From Rhyacophila brunnea (taxonomy: Eukaryota > Arthropoda > Insecta > Trichoptera > Rhyacophilidae), in the NCBI GenBank assembly GCA_022495005.1, contig JAGYXB010000437.1, forward strand, positions 1,513,372 through 1,577,371: a DNA stretch of 64,000 bases. Direction: 5' to 3'. Each line of letters starts with the position of its first letter. Position 1 is the first letter of the stretch. Position numbers and translations under genes: made by a program. This document shows, piece by piece, positions 10,891 to 22,160 of this stretch. A model generated the notes under the pieces. It saw only the letters and a program-made list of their open reading frames with translations. It searched no databases and was not told the origin of the DNA.

Positions 10891-11174
10891 AGTTAACTCC
10901 ATTAATTTCCATTGTTCCCAGAATTGACGATTTTACACCTCTTGAGTGTAGTATTTTTATTGTTTATAATTACTAATGATCTATTAGGTTTGACAATTTA
11001 TTATACGTTTATCGAGTGTATTATTATTGATAAGGTATGAGGTTTTTTACATACACTTCAACTACCTATTCATAATTATTTGTTTGTTACACATTTTTTA
11101 TTGGATCCTGGACTTAATAGGTAGGTGATAAGTTTGGACCTACTTTATTGTATTGATTTTATTTAAGTTAGAGT

Positions 11175-11300
11175 TTAGTGTTCGTTGTCAGTGTGTGTTT
11201 GCCTTTTGGTGAGCACACCTGAAGATGCTGAAAAGTGAAACTCGGTTCGCAATAAACGATTCAAATGGAATAGTACAAAACTTAAATTCATTAGTTTAAT
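11175..11300 (+). repeat. Family J repeat, copy J3 (degenerate)
   Basis: GTTCGTTGTCAGTGTGTGTT leads to CTGAAGATGCTGAAAAGTG AAACTCGGTTC. It has the same layout as J2, with a weakened stem II and a changed cleavage triplet (UUC). Confidence 0.45.
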
Positions 11301-11867
11301 TTATCATAATAAGGTTTCCTATCTGGTGTGGCTGAGATGGAATTCCATGGAGTGCAAAAATTTTACCACTTATAACTCCCTTAATAATTGTCACAATGAA
11401 AAGCTTTATTGCGCTGATTTTTCAAATAGCGTGAATGTCATAACATTGGTGCAAAATAATTCGCAGAAATCCTGGGTGAAAAAGAATAGTGAAAAAATGT
11501 TTTGTTTTTTAATTTGCTTTATGTATTTTCGAATTCGACGCTTACATTCTGACCACAGAACAGATAATAAATAGAATACCGATAGGCAATATTCAATACG
11601 CCGCATTGTGAAGCAGGTTTTTGAATGTGTGAGTGTCCTACGAAAATGAAGCACGCATTATGCACGTGCAATAGTGTGTGTAATACACCAACATTAAATG
11701 AGCGTAAATGCATAAACCGAGAGCAGTTTTTAGTATTCGATGTAAAACGTATTCTTAACACGTGTGTAAGTTTAACCCGGATTCTTCCTTACTCGAGTCG
11801 GTTACCTGCTATCGCTTTACCCGTTGTGCATTTCAGTTCCCATTATTTCTGAGTTCCTTGATTCTGA
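11301..11867. other. Intergenic, nothing recognised
   Basis: Several short overlapping frames on both strands, none protein-like. Confidence 0.45.
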
Positions 11868-12295
11868 CGGTGCTGCTTTATGGTAGCGAATCACGGCACC
11901 TTACGAAGGCTCAGAGCAACCGTAATAATCAAATTCGAAAACAGATTTTTGCGACGGATACTGGGTGTGGGTGGTATGACTTTATGAGCAACGAGGAGAT
12001 AAGAGAACGCACGGAGCAGCCTCTTATCACACTGGACTTGGCTCGGCCACGTGCTCCGGATGACAGAAGAAAACCTCATCCTCGCTTGCCTGTTCTTCAA
12101 GCCGACCGGATTCCGGCGTCCTGGAAGGCCGCTAAATACTATCTATATAGTGTATACGCTGGAGCTACGGTATGCTGGTTTGACCTGGAACAAAGCAAGA
12201 AGACTGGCGAGCGACAAGGATTCTTGGAGGCGCCGCGTTGTGTCCATATACTCCAACTAAGGTGCGGATATGGCCGAAGAAGAAGAAATAATTAG
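11868..12295 (+). pseudogene. LINE tail, family Z with GAA repeats at the 3' end
   Basis: Frameshifted remnant: LLYGSESRHLTKAQSN, then GWYDFMSNEEIRERTEQPL, then FKPTGFRRPGRPLNT and LRYAGLTWNKARRLASDKDS with WRRRVV. The copy ends GCCGAAGAAGAAGAAATAA. The block is the conserved C-terminal tail of an RTE-like non-LTR element. Related copies lie at 26597 and 37990. Confidence 0.7.
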
Positions 12296-12774
12296 ATATT
12301 TTTAGAATAAATAGTTTATTAAGTTTAATATTAACATCGCATAAAATGGCCGCCAGTACGCAGTTATCGAGTCTTATTTTCCACCATCCGTTTCTTCAAC
12401 CTCTGGTATACTTTTCTTGAAACGTTATGGACGGTTTTAATTTTAACACTTTTTTTGATCATTCATTACCAAGCGGTTGGTGACCTAACATGCAAAATGC
12501 AAACACGTAGTTCTGCATGAAAATACTGGATATATTCCACAGATTAGATTCAGTTATCTTTTGTCGATCGAGATAAATTCTATAAATCACCTGAATCCAC
12601 AGGTAAACCTGTAGCTCACGATTATCGAGAAAGTTCTACGCTTTGATAAAACCAGGAATGTGAAACAGGAAGTCATTGCATGGCATGACGGTTACAATTA
12701 ATTATTGGATTGTATTATAATATTGTATTTATAATAGTGTAATACTTGCTTTTTATACACAAGTTTATTTTACA
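12296..12774. other. Intergenic, nothing recognised
   Basis: AT-rich, no repeat or coding signal noticed. Confidence 0.45.
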
Positions 12775-13115
12775 ACGTTTTTATTATTTTTTTACAACGT
12801 TCTTCTTAGTTCGTATTCTTATTTGTCCGGTGGTTGTTTGTCCGGTACAAATCTTGTAATAAATTTTTTCCCGACTAGCTAGACATTTTAAACTTTTAGA
12901 ATATATCAGAACACGATGCCAATGTATTTTTTAATACTTTTAGCCATCTTTAAGTAGAATTGATTTCATTTTCAGTTAATTCTGTTTTGTATAAAAAGTT
13001 ATTTCGGAAGAAATCCGTAAAAGGTAAAACTATTATTGGTTGCTAAGTGGGTCCTAGCAACTGAATAATAAATATTAATATATACGTGCGTTACTATGGA
13101 AATCAATATGACATT
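12775..13115 (+). repeat. Family F repeat, copy F2 (3' truncated)
   Basis: 5' two thirds of family F with a duplicated ACAACGTT start. It breaks off after ATCAATATGACATTATATA into an (ATAA)n run at about 13117-13140. Confidence 0.75.
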
Positions 13116-13303
13116 ATATAATAAATAAATAAATAAATAATTATTTTTAATTCGTTCACCCGGACTACTGTACAATATGATGGTTCAATCTGTCTCAAAT
13201 AAAAAAAATATTCAACATCAACCTCAACATCTGACCTCAAGGTCAGCATAGCAATTATACGTGAATGTAATCAAAAATATTAAAAATAATCTACACTCTA
13301 CCG

Positions 13304-14377
13304 CAGGGTTTCCAAAACTATGTTCCGCCGAAACTGAATAGGTGTTCCGCGACCATTTGAAAAGGTTGTAACACATTTAAAGATCTTCTACTGAGTAGAA
13401 GTAAAATAAGTAAAACTAAAATAATTAAAGAATCTACTTCATATTGAAAGGCGAGTGATCATCAATCTCCACTGATGTTTATGACGTCAAGTATCTAGAT
13501 AGGTCATGGCTCCCACAAGGGAGAGCTGACAGATATCTGTGTGAGCGTGAGCGTGAGAGATTGACCAGCCAAGTGAGATAAACACACATCACAAACATTC
13601 ACTAATATTTAAAAAATGTTTCACTTCAAACATACTAACATTTAATAATATGTGGTTTTGCCATACTTACAATTTTTGATTATTGTCGATATTTGACATG
13701 CCCATAATTGTGCATATCAACATAAAAGTAAGTGTATTAAAAATAAAAAATAAATCGCTAAAAACACCCTTAATTTTACCTCGAATACCATTTGGAATAT
13801 GCAACTGTATGGAAACTATGTGAAAAATATGGGGTATATTGTTTTTAACTGGCCGGCTGACAAGTCTTGTCAGTTAAACGCAATGACATTAATATGGAAG
13901 AAGCATCTGGAAAAAAAATGACACTCACTTTTTTGTCGGGTCTGCCGAATGGCATAATCTGTTCTTACGCCATTACAATAAAGGTGATATTGCTATAAAT
14001 TCTCGATGCTTCTTGTCGGGTCTGCCGAATGGCTCGGTTCGAACGGGTCCGCTCAAACGAACATTGATACTAGAAAAACTGTTCTAACGCCATTATAATA
14101 AAGGTGATATTGCTATAAATTTCCGATGCGTGATATCGCATAATAAATATTGCGTGACGTCTACCTATGCACGTGCGAATGTTACGTTTGAATTTACTTG
14201 CTAGCTACTGTACTGAGTGCGTCGTCCATAAATAATGTCATTGGTTAAATGACAGTTGCCAAAATTGGCAGAACGGTTAGCTGCCCTAATAAATAACCTA
14301 CAAAATAAACTAGGTGTTTCGTTAAAATTTCCGGGTTTGCGAAGTGTTCCATTGCAGAAAGAGTTTGGGAAACCCTG
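13304..14377. mobile_element. Second hAT-type element, non-autonomous
   Basis: The ends CAGGGTTTCCAAAACT and the complement of CAGGGTTTCCCAAACT are flanked by CTCTACCG (13296-13303) and CTCTACTG (14378-14385), a 7/8 matching duplication. The 1074-bp interior has no transposase frame. A direct duplication of about 110 bp lies at roughly 13935-14130, marked by GTCGGGTCTGCCGAATGGC and AAAGGTGATATTGCTATAAA occurring twice. Confidence 0.75.
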
Positions 14378-14385
14378 CTCTACTG

Positions 14386-15424
14386 TATGAAAGCATTCCG
14401 TTTCAGCTTTCCGCGAAACGAAATCAATAATTCAAAACCTATACAATATGTTTCACTATCTTCTTCAATGGCAATTCAATATAATATCCAAGTATTCGTA
14501 TGTTATTTTGAACACGTGCACCATCCATTTCTTTTTGATTTTATGGCTGGTCAGAAAGATTTTTCTTTTTTCCATACCTATCTGTTTTCACTTGTTTGGC
14601 ATTTTCCATTCAAAACCCTCTGCTTTATGCGGGCATAACTTGCAAGTTAGTGGTTTTCCTCCACTCGCTTTTGTGTACGTATTGAAAACTTATCCATTTT
14701 TCATGCGCGATGTCAAACGCTTTTATGGGAAACTTTATTATCTGTCGTTCAGGGAAAACTTTTACGAGATTTATTTTTATATTTTCATTGTCATTTGCGC
14801 CCACGGTGGATCGGTGGTGGATTGGTGGTGGAACTTTCGTCTCTAAAACCATCAGTCACTTGATCAAACCCATCGTATATTATCATGACATACGCATTTT
14901 AGAAAACAATGTAGGAAGAAAAAATATCAAGTGGAATTCAAACTCACATCTTTCACTTTCCAGATGAGTTTAGTTGTTTATTTAAATAGATACCGATAGA
15001 TCTAACATTAGTGCAAATAATATTACTGTTGATATATAGCCGTCTAATAGAATAATATAACAATGTAATTAAATAATATAATTAATAATATAATAATAAA
15101 GAAGTACTTACGTGTCGACATCTGGCGCTCGCTGCGCGACGCTGCTATATACCGACTATTGTTTGTAAGAGGGAGACAGATTCTACTTTCCACTCTTACG
15201 CCGCACCTGTGTGTGTGTGGCGTGATAGTATTTAGTTCTCATCGGTTATTTGTAACGCGCGCATATAAAATCTGATCTTTCTGTATAATAATATTCATGC
15301 AGTTTAATATAAATAAAGTTAATCGTATATTAAAACTACGTTGCTTATTTACGATCCTCAAAACAATCCACAATTCCCAACAATTACTAATAACTGAACT
15401 GTCGATGGTCATTCAAATTTCACA
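14386..15424. other. Intergenic, nothing recognised
   Basis: The overlapping frames at 14387-14967 lie in three frames on both strands and show no domain. The GC-richer patch at 15118-15265 has no recognised content. Confidence 0.45.
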
Positions 15425-15780
15425 GTACCTTAGAGTTGAAAGTGCGGAAGTCACATTTTTATCATTTCTAGTTAAGTATGCAGATTTAAATGTGTATTCG
15501 TTCTCTTAATGCTGAAAATTTGGGAGTCCAATGTCACATGGTTTTAAAATACTTACTTCTTATACTTAAGAGCTGAAAGAGTGGATGACCAATTTAAGTC
15601 ATTTGTTCTTTAAGCTATAGCAAAAAGATTAATTGCAAAAATGCGGAAGTCCAACATACGCAGTTTTAGTCCAAACGCGAATGAGTATTTTAACTAGATT
15701 AGCTGATTAACTATGTTAAAACTGCTCTCCTGCAAAATATTGAATAATATGTGACTTCCACACTTTCAGCTCTAAGGTAC
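15425..15780. mobile_element. MITE N
   Basis: A 356-bp element with 31-bp inverted repeats GTACCTTAGAG(T/C)TGAAAGTG...GGAAGTCACAT. An extra internal copy of the AAGAGCTGAAAGAGTGGA segment lies near 15568. No clear target duplication. Confidence 0.7.
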
Positions 15781-16555
15781 ACTTTATTCAATACTGAATG
15801 TATATACGGTTTCAATAATGTTCTTTATTATATAATTCAATGTTTTGAAATTAATTCAAATCAATATAATACTAATGTTTGCAACCGAGCCCATACCCAA
15901 AAACATATTATTTATTATTACGTACTAGTCATATTTTGATATCAATATGACCATGCAGCATGTCTAAAAGAATGGACAACACAACGCGGACAACACAAAC
16001 GGCTTTAATAATTAGGAACGTCAGACCAACCGCACACGATAGCCGATTGTACGCCAGTTTTCCATAGCTAAAATCAAAACGTGGGCCATATAGAATGTGC
16101 AATGGAAGTAACGGGACGCGGTATGTTTTACAACGAAAAAAAATCAATAATAAAGTAAATATTTTATTACCTGCTTTCATCTTTTTACCCACCATATCAT
16201 TTTACGACGTACGCCTCTGATATTACGTGTAATTTGATTTCGTATTAGATAAATTATATTTTAATTTCTGAAAAATGCGTGACCTATATATAGCTTTCCT
16301 GAAAAACAACCAATATATTATATATATATTCCATAATTAAGAAAGTAATTAGACAAAATGTAAACCTTGTTAGACAGGTAGGTAGTTATTTCAAAGACTG
16401 ACTTACAAGGAGCGTTTCAAATTAAAAATTAAGGATATGCTTTGGTGAAATGATGAAAATTAACAAAAATTGCAGCACGTTGGACCTATAAAATGTATAG
16501 CTTAAGAGCCGAAGTGCTGTGTAAAGATATAAGATTAATAATTGTAAGTATATTT
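15781..16555. other. Intergenic, nothing recognised
   Basis: AT-rich. The 88-codon minus-strand frame at 15929-16195 has no motif. Confidence 0.4.
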
Positions 16556-16559
16556 GCGA

Positions 16560-16942
16560 GCTAAAGCCTCAGTTACATTGAGCTTCTTTACGAGCTGTTT
16601 ATTGGCGAATTTACAATCTGCCTGTGAAGTCGCCCAGTGTAATCATCGAATAAGCTAATAAGCAGGTTGTAAACACTCTACCGAGAAAAGTTAAAAGCCG
16701 GTCAACTTTACACGCTACACGCCAGCGTCACACACATTGCGTCTGCGCAGTAGAGCGCAGTACCAACCTCCCGGTAAAAAAACGAACTACGTTCTGTCAA
16801 AATAGTCACTGGCTTGTGGCTTCTCAGCGAATGGAAAGTTTTGTGTGTAATCATCAAATCGCAGTAGCTGAATCGCCCGCTTTAAAATTCGCCAATAAAC
16901 AGCTCGTAAAGAAGCCCAATGTAATTGAGGCTTTAGCTTATA
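16560..16942. mobile_element. MITE H
   Basis: About 380 bp between AGCTAAAGCCTCAGTTACAT and the complement of AGCTAAAGCCTCAATTACAT. The match continues over CTTCTTTACGAGCTGTTTAT and TGGCGAATTT (about 55 bp). The interior segment CTCCCGGTAAAAAAACGAAC recurs as CTGCCGGTAAAAAAACGAAC at 46163. No target duplication is firm. Confidence 0.75.
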
Positions 16943-17214
16943 TAATCTATAATCTGTATGACAAATGTCGTTATGATATCTTGTCTTTTCTTATCATAGA
17001 AATTTTTTTCTTACGCCAAGATGACGTAAAATAATAAATGTCATCCGGATCGAAATAGTCATAAAATATAGTTAGGCTGTATTTTGATGCTTTAAATAGG
17101 TTCATTATGTAATGAATCAGTATTACTTTTTTTCAGAATTATTAATAACCATGTCCTTGCTTTATCGCACAAGATGGTTAAGGTGGTTGTTAGTAATTTT
17201 GAAGAAAAATTACG

Positions 17215-17400
17215 TCGAGCATCGTATTTTTTTTTAAATATGATTTTTTCTAGTGGGTATAAATATATCTGAGGTGTTTTCAATATATGGAATGTTACAT
17301 TCTCAAAATGTTGTGAATTATTCGTTGAATAAAAGAAATGTTTTATTATAAATTATTAGCAAGTTCAAGTAGACGTTATAACTAAAATATTTGGCGAGAG
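17215..17400 (+). repeat. SINE S2 tail fragment
   Basis: TATCTGAGGTGTTTTCAA, GGAATGTTACATTCTC, TGAATTATTCGTTGAATAAA, TTATTAGCAAGTTCAAG. Confidence 0.55.
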
Positions 17401-17929
17401 CCGGGCGTCGGTTAGTAATTAATGTAATTAATACTCCTTGATTCAATACACAGAAACTGATAATCAATATTAACGCAATTTGATAAGCATTTCATGTAAG
17501 ACTTACTATTTTAAATTGTCGCAATAAGATAGGAGGCTCGTAGCATAATTGGTTGATGCACAGTGGCGCGATACCAGTCAAATATTCAAATATGATTTTT
17601 CTAGTGTGTATATATCTGAGATATTTTCAAGTTATGTTATGTACAATAATATTAGTCAAACCAGGAATCTTGCACACTTTAATATACGTCTTTGGTGTGA
17701 CACGTGAGTGTGGCGAAGTATGAAGACTTGTAGTAGCTGGTAGAGATGGCGTGTTTATACATATTATAATATACAGAGTGACAGTTCTGTACCAAGATAA
17801 AATGCGGAGTGAGATATTATTCATTCAATCATGATAGCTCATTTATTGAACTCTTTTGAATAATGCTGACTCTGAGTATCCCATGCTTTTGGTGAGAAAT
17901 GCATTTTAACATAATAAATCATTATCATC
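17401..17929. other. Intergenic with a tRNA-like scrap
   Basis: CTCGTAGCATAATTGGTTG at about 17537 looks like an A-box region followed by a SINE S2 tail trace to 17640. The rest is unrecognised. Confidence 0.4.
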
Positions 17930-18125
17930 AGCCGGGGCTGATCCACTACTGGATGAAGGCTTACCTTTAGTCTCTCCACACTTCTCTGTTCCTAGTTCTT
18001 TGCTGCCACGTTAATCCACTGAACTTTATGAACTCGTGTATCCAGCCGATTTTAGAGTGTCTCTGTGGGCGTTTAGTGCCTTTTGGATATCACTGTATGA
18101 CGAAATTTGTCTAGTGGTTGTTCAC
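17930..18125 (-). pseudogene. LINE tail, family Y fragment
   Basis: Minus-strand 3' end of family Y, with CCACTACTGGATGAAGGC on the + strand matching the FIQQWID end. It has stops and frameshifts. Confidence 0.65.
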
Positions 18126-18506
18126 TTGCTTTTAATAATTATTATTAATAATAATATAAATATTGAGGTAAAAAAATTTATTTGCAATTGGTAATTAGAT
18201 TCGTATGAAAATTGTATGCTTAAAATGTATGTAGGTAGGTATTACACAATCTTATTTTCGCCGTCAATATTTCAAACTGTGTAAGCACTAGCCTGACTAA
18301 CCGATACGCTGACGGCATGTGAATAAATGTGTGCTTATAAAAACAATTAAATAAAATTTCCGCGATCGATTTGTATGTCACAAATTTTGCTGACAATACT
18401 TGTTCACACAGGACTTGTTGATCGCCACACGCCATTCATAACCAGTGACTTGGGAAATTCTTCCTAGGACGCTTCCAGTATAGTTTTGGAGGACAGTTTT
18501 CATTCA
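18126..18506. other. Intergenic, nothing recognised
   Basis: No supported feature. Confidence 0.4.
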
Positions 18507-19124
18507 TTAAGGGGCATCCTTATGCCAACAGAAAACCTAGCGGAAAAATACGAAGCTTGCAATTCGAGATTTTTTTGAGAATTTACAATTGCAACTGTAT
18601 TAATTAATTATTAGATAAATTGTAAAAAAAAATGTGAATTTGTTACATATTTACGTCATAAGTTACGTCATTATTACATTATTTTTATGGATATATTTAT
18701 TATTAAAATTTATTAAGTTTTCTATCTTTTCTTGTGTATATTTTTGACTAATTATTCGTTTTAATATTTTTTATATTTATTTTAAAAAACATCGATTTTT
18801 ATAAAAAATATAAATGTGTATAACTTCAAATCCTTTTTATTTATATAAAATCTTATTTAGGTATGGTCCCAATATTTAAGCTCGATAATTTAATATAGTT
18901 GAAATTGTAAATTATCAAAAAAAAATCTCAAATTGCAAGCTTCGTTATATAATGTTTGAGGCTTTCACGGTTTTTTTATCGTAGTAGATTTTTGGGTTTC
19001 CACCGTGTGTCCTTCTTCCTTCTTCACTCGACGTTTCGGGCTCGTTGCAGAGGCCATTATCAAGAGATGATATGGTTTATGATTTTTCCGCTAGGTTCTC
19101 TGTTGGCATAAGGATCTCCCTTAA
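18507..19124. mobile_element. Family C inverted-repeat element, copy 1 (with insertion)
   Basis: Starts TTAAGGGGCATCC, then ATGCCAACAGAAAACCTAGC and ATACGAAGCTTGCAATTCG. It ends with the complementary CCGCTAGGTTCTCTGTTGGC and ATCTCCCTTAA. The copy at 42032-42529 lacks the segment 18945-19081, so that segment is a later insertion. The TTAA termini may be the target site. Confidence 0.8.
18945..19081 (-). repeat. Family E repeat with degenerate hammerhead-like core, copy E1
   Basis: Inserted into family C copy 1. On the minus strand 19063-19027 reads TTGATAATGGCCTCTGCAAC then GAGCCCGAAACGTCGAG. GGC(C)TC/GAGCC would form stem II, GAAA is intact, and ACGT is a loopless palindromic stem III followed by C. 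The CUGANGA box is mutated. It ends with GTGAAAGCCTCAAACATTAT. Confidence 0.45.
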
Positions 19125-19496
19125 GCCTGAAAAGGTTTCATAATGATGCCAGTAGTGGAGAAAAATAATACGAATACAATGATAATTTTTACATCCCTTA
19201 AATTTAATAAAAGTTTTACAAAAGCCAAACGTAATTGATTGATATATTGTACAGCAACAAAATGAAAGTGTTACTTCACAAATTTAATGAACCAGAGTGT
19301 CTTTGAGCGAGATCGATGGGTTTTAAAGAAGTAATTTTGTAAAAATGTTCAAACCGTCATGTGTGTTAGGTATTTTAAAATAGTATGACAGATGGAAAGA
19401 AAATTCCAAATACTTATTTTTGGGAATCTCTTAAAACATAATAATTTATAATGACAGCATACAGTATTATTAAAACCTCCCAATTTTAATGTAGAT
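19125..19496. other. Intergenic, nothing recognised
   Basis: AT-rich, no supported feature. Confidence 0.4.
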
Positions 19497-19950
19497 ATCA
19501 TCATCTGCCGGGATCAATCCACTGCTGGGTGAAGGCCTCCCCAAGCTTCTTCCAACTCTCTCGGTCCTGTGTCATTCGCTGCCACGTATTTCCACCGAAC
19601 TTTACCAGTCCGTCAATCCAGCAGCTTTTAGGGCGACCCTGTGGCCGTTTCGTGCCCCTTGGGTACCACTGTATGACGGCATTTGTCCAGCGGCCGTCCT
19701 TTCGGCGCGCAATGTGCCCCGCCCATCTCCATGTCAGCTATTTGGCAACGTCTATTACATCGCGTACTTCTGTCTGCTTCCTAACCCATTCGTTTCTCTT
19801 ACGGTCCTTTTGCGTGATGCCCAACATACACCTCTCCATGCCTTGCTGTGCGACTCTTAGCCTTTGGATATCTCTCGTGTTGAGGATCCACGTCTCGCGA
19901 GATTTTTGTTTGTGTTTTATGGGGGTATTTGGACATAACACACCACGCTG
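19497..19950 (-). pseudogene. LINE tail, family Y copy
   Basis: Minus strand: KSRETWILNTRDIQRLRVAQ, MERCMLGITQKDRKRNEWVR, DVIDVAK-stop, then WRWAGHIARRKDGRWTN, WYPRGTKRPQGRPKSCWIDG and FTQQWID. One in-frame stop. It is the best-preserved family Y copy in the window. Confidence 0.8.
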
Positions 19951-20324
19951 TCAAAACGGGTTGGTTGTGGTTTTCTGTCTAGGTTTTCCTTCCCGTAGTC
20001 AAGGAGTCTCTCGTTTTAAGGCGCCAGAGTTTCGCCTTTCACCCTTTACTATTAGCTACAGATGGATCATACTGTCGTAAGACACACCACATCTGCATTG
20101 CCCAGGGGACGCCGCGTGGAGGCTAGAGATAGGATTTGTTGGCTATCTGTAGGGTAGCGTCTCAACACTTTATAGAAATGTACCTATTGGCATTAATGCA
20201 TTCCATTGAGGACCTAGCCAACCATTTGCCCCCTGTAGATAATATGTAGATTTTTTTATGTAGATTTTGTAGATATAGTTTAAAATATTTCCTTATACTC
20301 TCTATAAACAGATTTTTCATGACA
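19951..20324. other. Intergenic with a possible family J trace
   Basis: On the minus strand around 20040-20028, GAAAGGCGAAACTCTGG resembles the second half of the hammerhead-like core. Otherwise nothing recognised. Confidence 0.35.
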
Positions 20325-20565
20325 TCACGATGGTCGCAGGGTTTATGCGTCGGCCTATAACGCCATGGGTCCCAGGTTCGAATCATGGATCTGGCAAGTA
20401 CTCATACATATTGTTTTTCAATTTGTGTATGAGTCAGAGTATGGACCTAATAGGTTGAGCAAGTGGCTGACATCCATTTCCCGTCAAAACAAAATCTGTT
20501 AATACAAACATCCACCCTCTGGAGGCCCATATGATCTTATTAGGATCGGACATGGCAAAAAAAAG
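20325..20565 (+). repeat. tRNA-derived SINE S1, copy
   Basis: Head with GCGTCGGCCTATAACGCC and CCCAGGTTCGAATCATGG (B box). Body ATGGACCTAATAGGTTGAGC. End TTAGGATCGGACATGGC plus an A-run. Confidence 0.75.
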
Positions 20566-20840
20566 ATATTAATATATAATTTACATAATTTGAAAACATC
20601 TAAGATAAATAATATAATAATATAGCCACTAGAAAAAACCTTTTTGGTTTTTAAAAATACGACGCCTAGCGGGATTCGCAACTAAGCTATATATTCTATC
20701 TTATCTAATTGCAATGAAATTGACTAGTAGTTTTAACAATTCTCTCTGAAGCGCTTTGTAAATTTCGTTAATTTTTGGGTAGTCGGCTTTTGTATTTTAA
20801 ATTACCTTAATTAGTAACCGGTGTCAGGATCACTCCATTT
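20566..20840 (-). repeat. SINE S2, diverged copy
   Basis: Minus-strand S2 tail and weak tRNA-like head (GCGGGATTCGCAACTAAGCT), then TCTCTGAAGCGCTTTGTAAA and GTCGGCTTTTGTATTTTAAA. Confidence 0.55.
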
Positions 20841-20881
20841 TTTTTTGTTATAACGTACTTCCATTTATTTATATAAGTATT

Positions 20882-21075
20882 TTTGAAGTTATACTTCTTT
20901 AGGCGCGTTTGGATTTTCAGATCAGAGTGTATTATTGGCGCGTGACATGTAACACATAATTTATTTTTTCACAGAAAAAAACGCACTCGATTGGATTCGA
21001 ACCACCGATTGTTCAGTTATCAGCCGAACGCACTACCTTTACGCCACAGTATGATACTGCAATCGTGACGATTAT
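20882..21075 (-). repeat. SINE S3 / direct repeat, left copy
   Basis: TTTTTGAAGTTATACTTCTTT to CAATCGTGACGATTATAC region, repeated at 21482-21672. It contains GGATTCGAACC (minus-strand B box) and GTGCGTTCGGCTGATAACTG, i.e. a tRNA-like head. Confidence 0.7.
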
Positions 21076-21400
21076 ACTTCTTCTTCGATGGCGCTACAGC
21101 TCAAGTCGAGCCCTGGCCTCCTCCACCGCTGTCCTCCAGCCGGAACGGTCCTCCGCACGTCCTTTCCAGTTCCCGACCTTTAGCAGCTGGTTGGCATCCT
21201 TTGCAACACTATCACCCCATCGTGTGCGTGGCTTTCCCACTGGCTTTTTCCACCCTGGGTTTCTTTCGATTATCTTCTTCGGTATCCGTGACTCAGGCAT
21301 GCGCTGGACATGGCCTGCCCAGTTTAGCCTCTGGAGTTTTATGAAGTTGGAGAGTTTACATTATCAAGAACAAGACCAGAACTAAGAAGTCAAGAACTTT
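21076..21400 (-). pseudogene. LINE tail between the direct repeats
   Basis: Minus strand: MPESRIPKKIIERNPGWKKP, VGKPRTRWGDSVAKDANQLL, then KGRAEDRSGWRTAVEEARAR and a stop, followed by a GAAGAAGAAG tail at 21085-21076. It is the C-terminal remnant of a non-LTR element. Confidence 0.7.
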
Positions 21401-21481
21401 CTTTTACCTTTACTTTTTTTGTAAGAAAATATCCGTCCAAAATTTAAATCTAGACATATTTTAGCTTCTATCCTAATAGTT

Positions 21482-21672
21482 TTTGAAGTTATACTTCTTT
21501 TGGCGCGTTTGGAAAATCAGATCAGAGTGTATTTTTGGCGCGTGACATGTAACACATAATTTATTTTTTCACAGAAAAAAAACGCACTCGATTGGATTCG
21601 AACCACCGATTGTTCAGTTAGAACGCACTACCTTTACGCCACAGTATGATACTGCAATCGTGACGATTATAC
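21482..21672 (-). repeat. SINE S3 / direct repeat, right copy
   Basis: Almost identical to 20882-21075, but lacking the 9 bases around TCAGCCGAA. The similarity is much higher than between other SINE copies here, which implies a recent duplication. Confidence 0.7.
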
Positions 21673-22014
21673 AGTATAATATTATAGTTTAGAATTGTTC
21701 CGTTGTCTGGGCAGCGAATTTATTATTGTCGACCATTTGCAATTCCTTACGTAAACAAACTATTAAACGTCATAGTGGCAGTTGTAACTTTAAAAATAAA
21801 AACAATGATAAATAATTATATAATTTAGTAATATAAGTTAAAGTGTATAGAAATAAACCAACGGCGTTCCAATAAGCGGTCCTTTTTCGTGAGTGTGTAA
21901 TTTAAGAAGATAATTAAGAGCTAGTTGAAGAATCTACGTTATCACAAGTTTTGTTTTTGTTTTGTTACGCCAAAGAAGTATAACTTCTAACGCGCGTACA
22001 TAAGTACACACAGC
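21673..22014. other. Intergenic, nothing recognised
   Basis: No supported feature. Confidence 0.4.
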
Positions 22015-22160
22015 GATTTTTTTTTATTCAACGAATGATTCACACGATTTACGAATGTAACATTCTAATTATTGAACATACATAATTTTGAAAACACTTC
22101 TGAGAAATATATTATTATAATCAATAGAAAAAATCTTTTTTGAAAAATTCCTGCGGGGTG
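22015..22160 (-). repeat. SINE S2 tail fragment
   Basis: TTTTATTCAACGAATGATTC, TTGAACATACATAATTTTG, AAACACTTCTGAGAAATATA. Confidence 0.5.

Noticed and set aside
14387..14967. Overlapping frames of 75-132 codons
   Set aside because: Open in several frames on both strands with Phe/Leu/His-rich translations expected from AT/T-rich DNA. No domain.
19529..20080. 183-codon plus-strand frame, the longest clean plus-strand frame in this part
   Set aside because: Antisense to the family Y LINE remnant. The minus strand carries the recognisable protein motifs.
21065..21385. 106-codon plus-strand frame
   Set aside because: Antisense of the LINE C-terminal remnant at 21094-21300.
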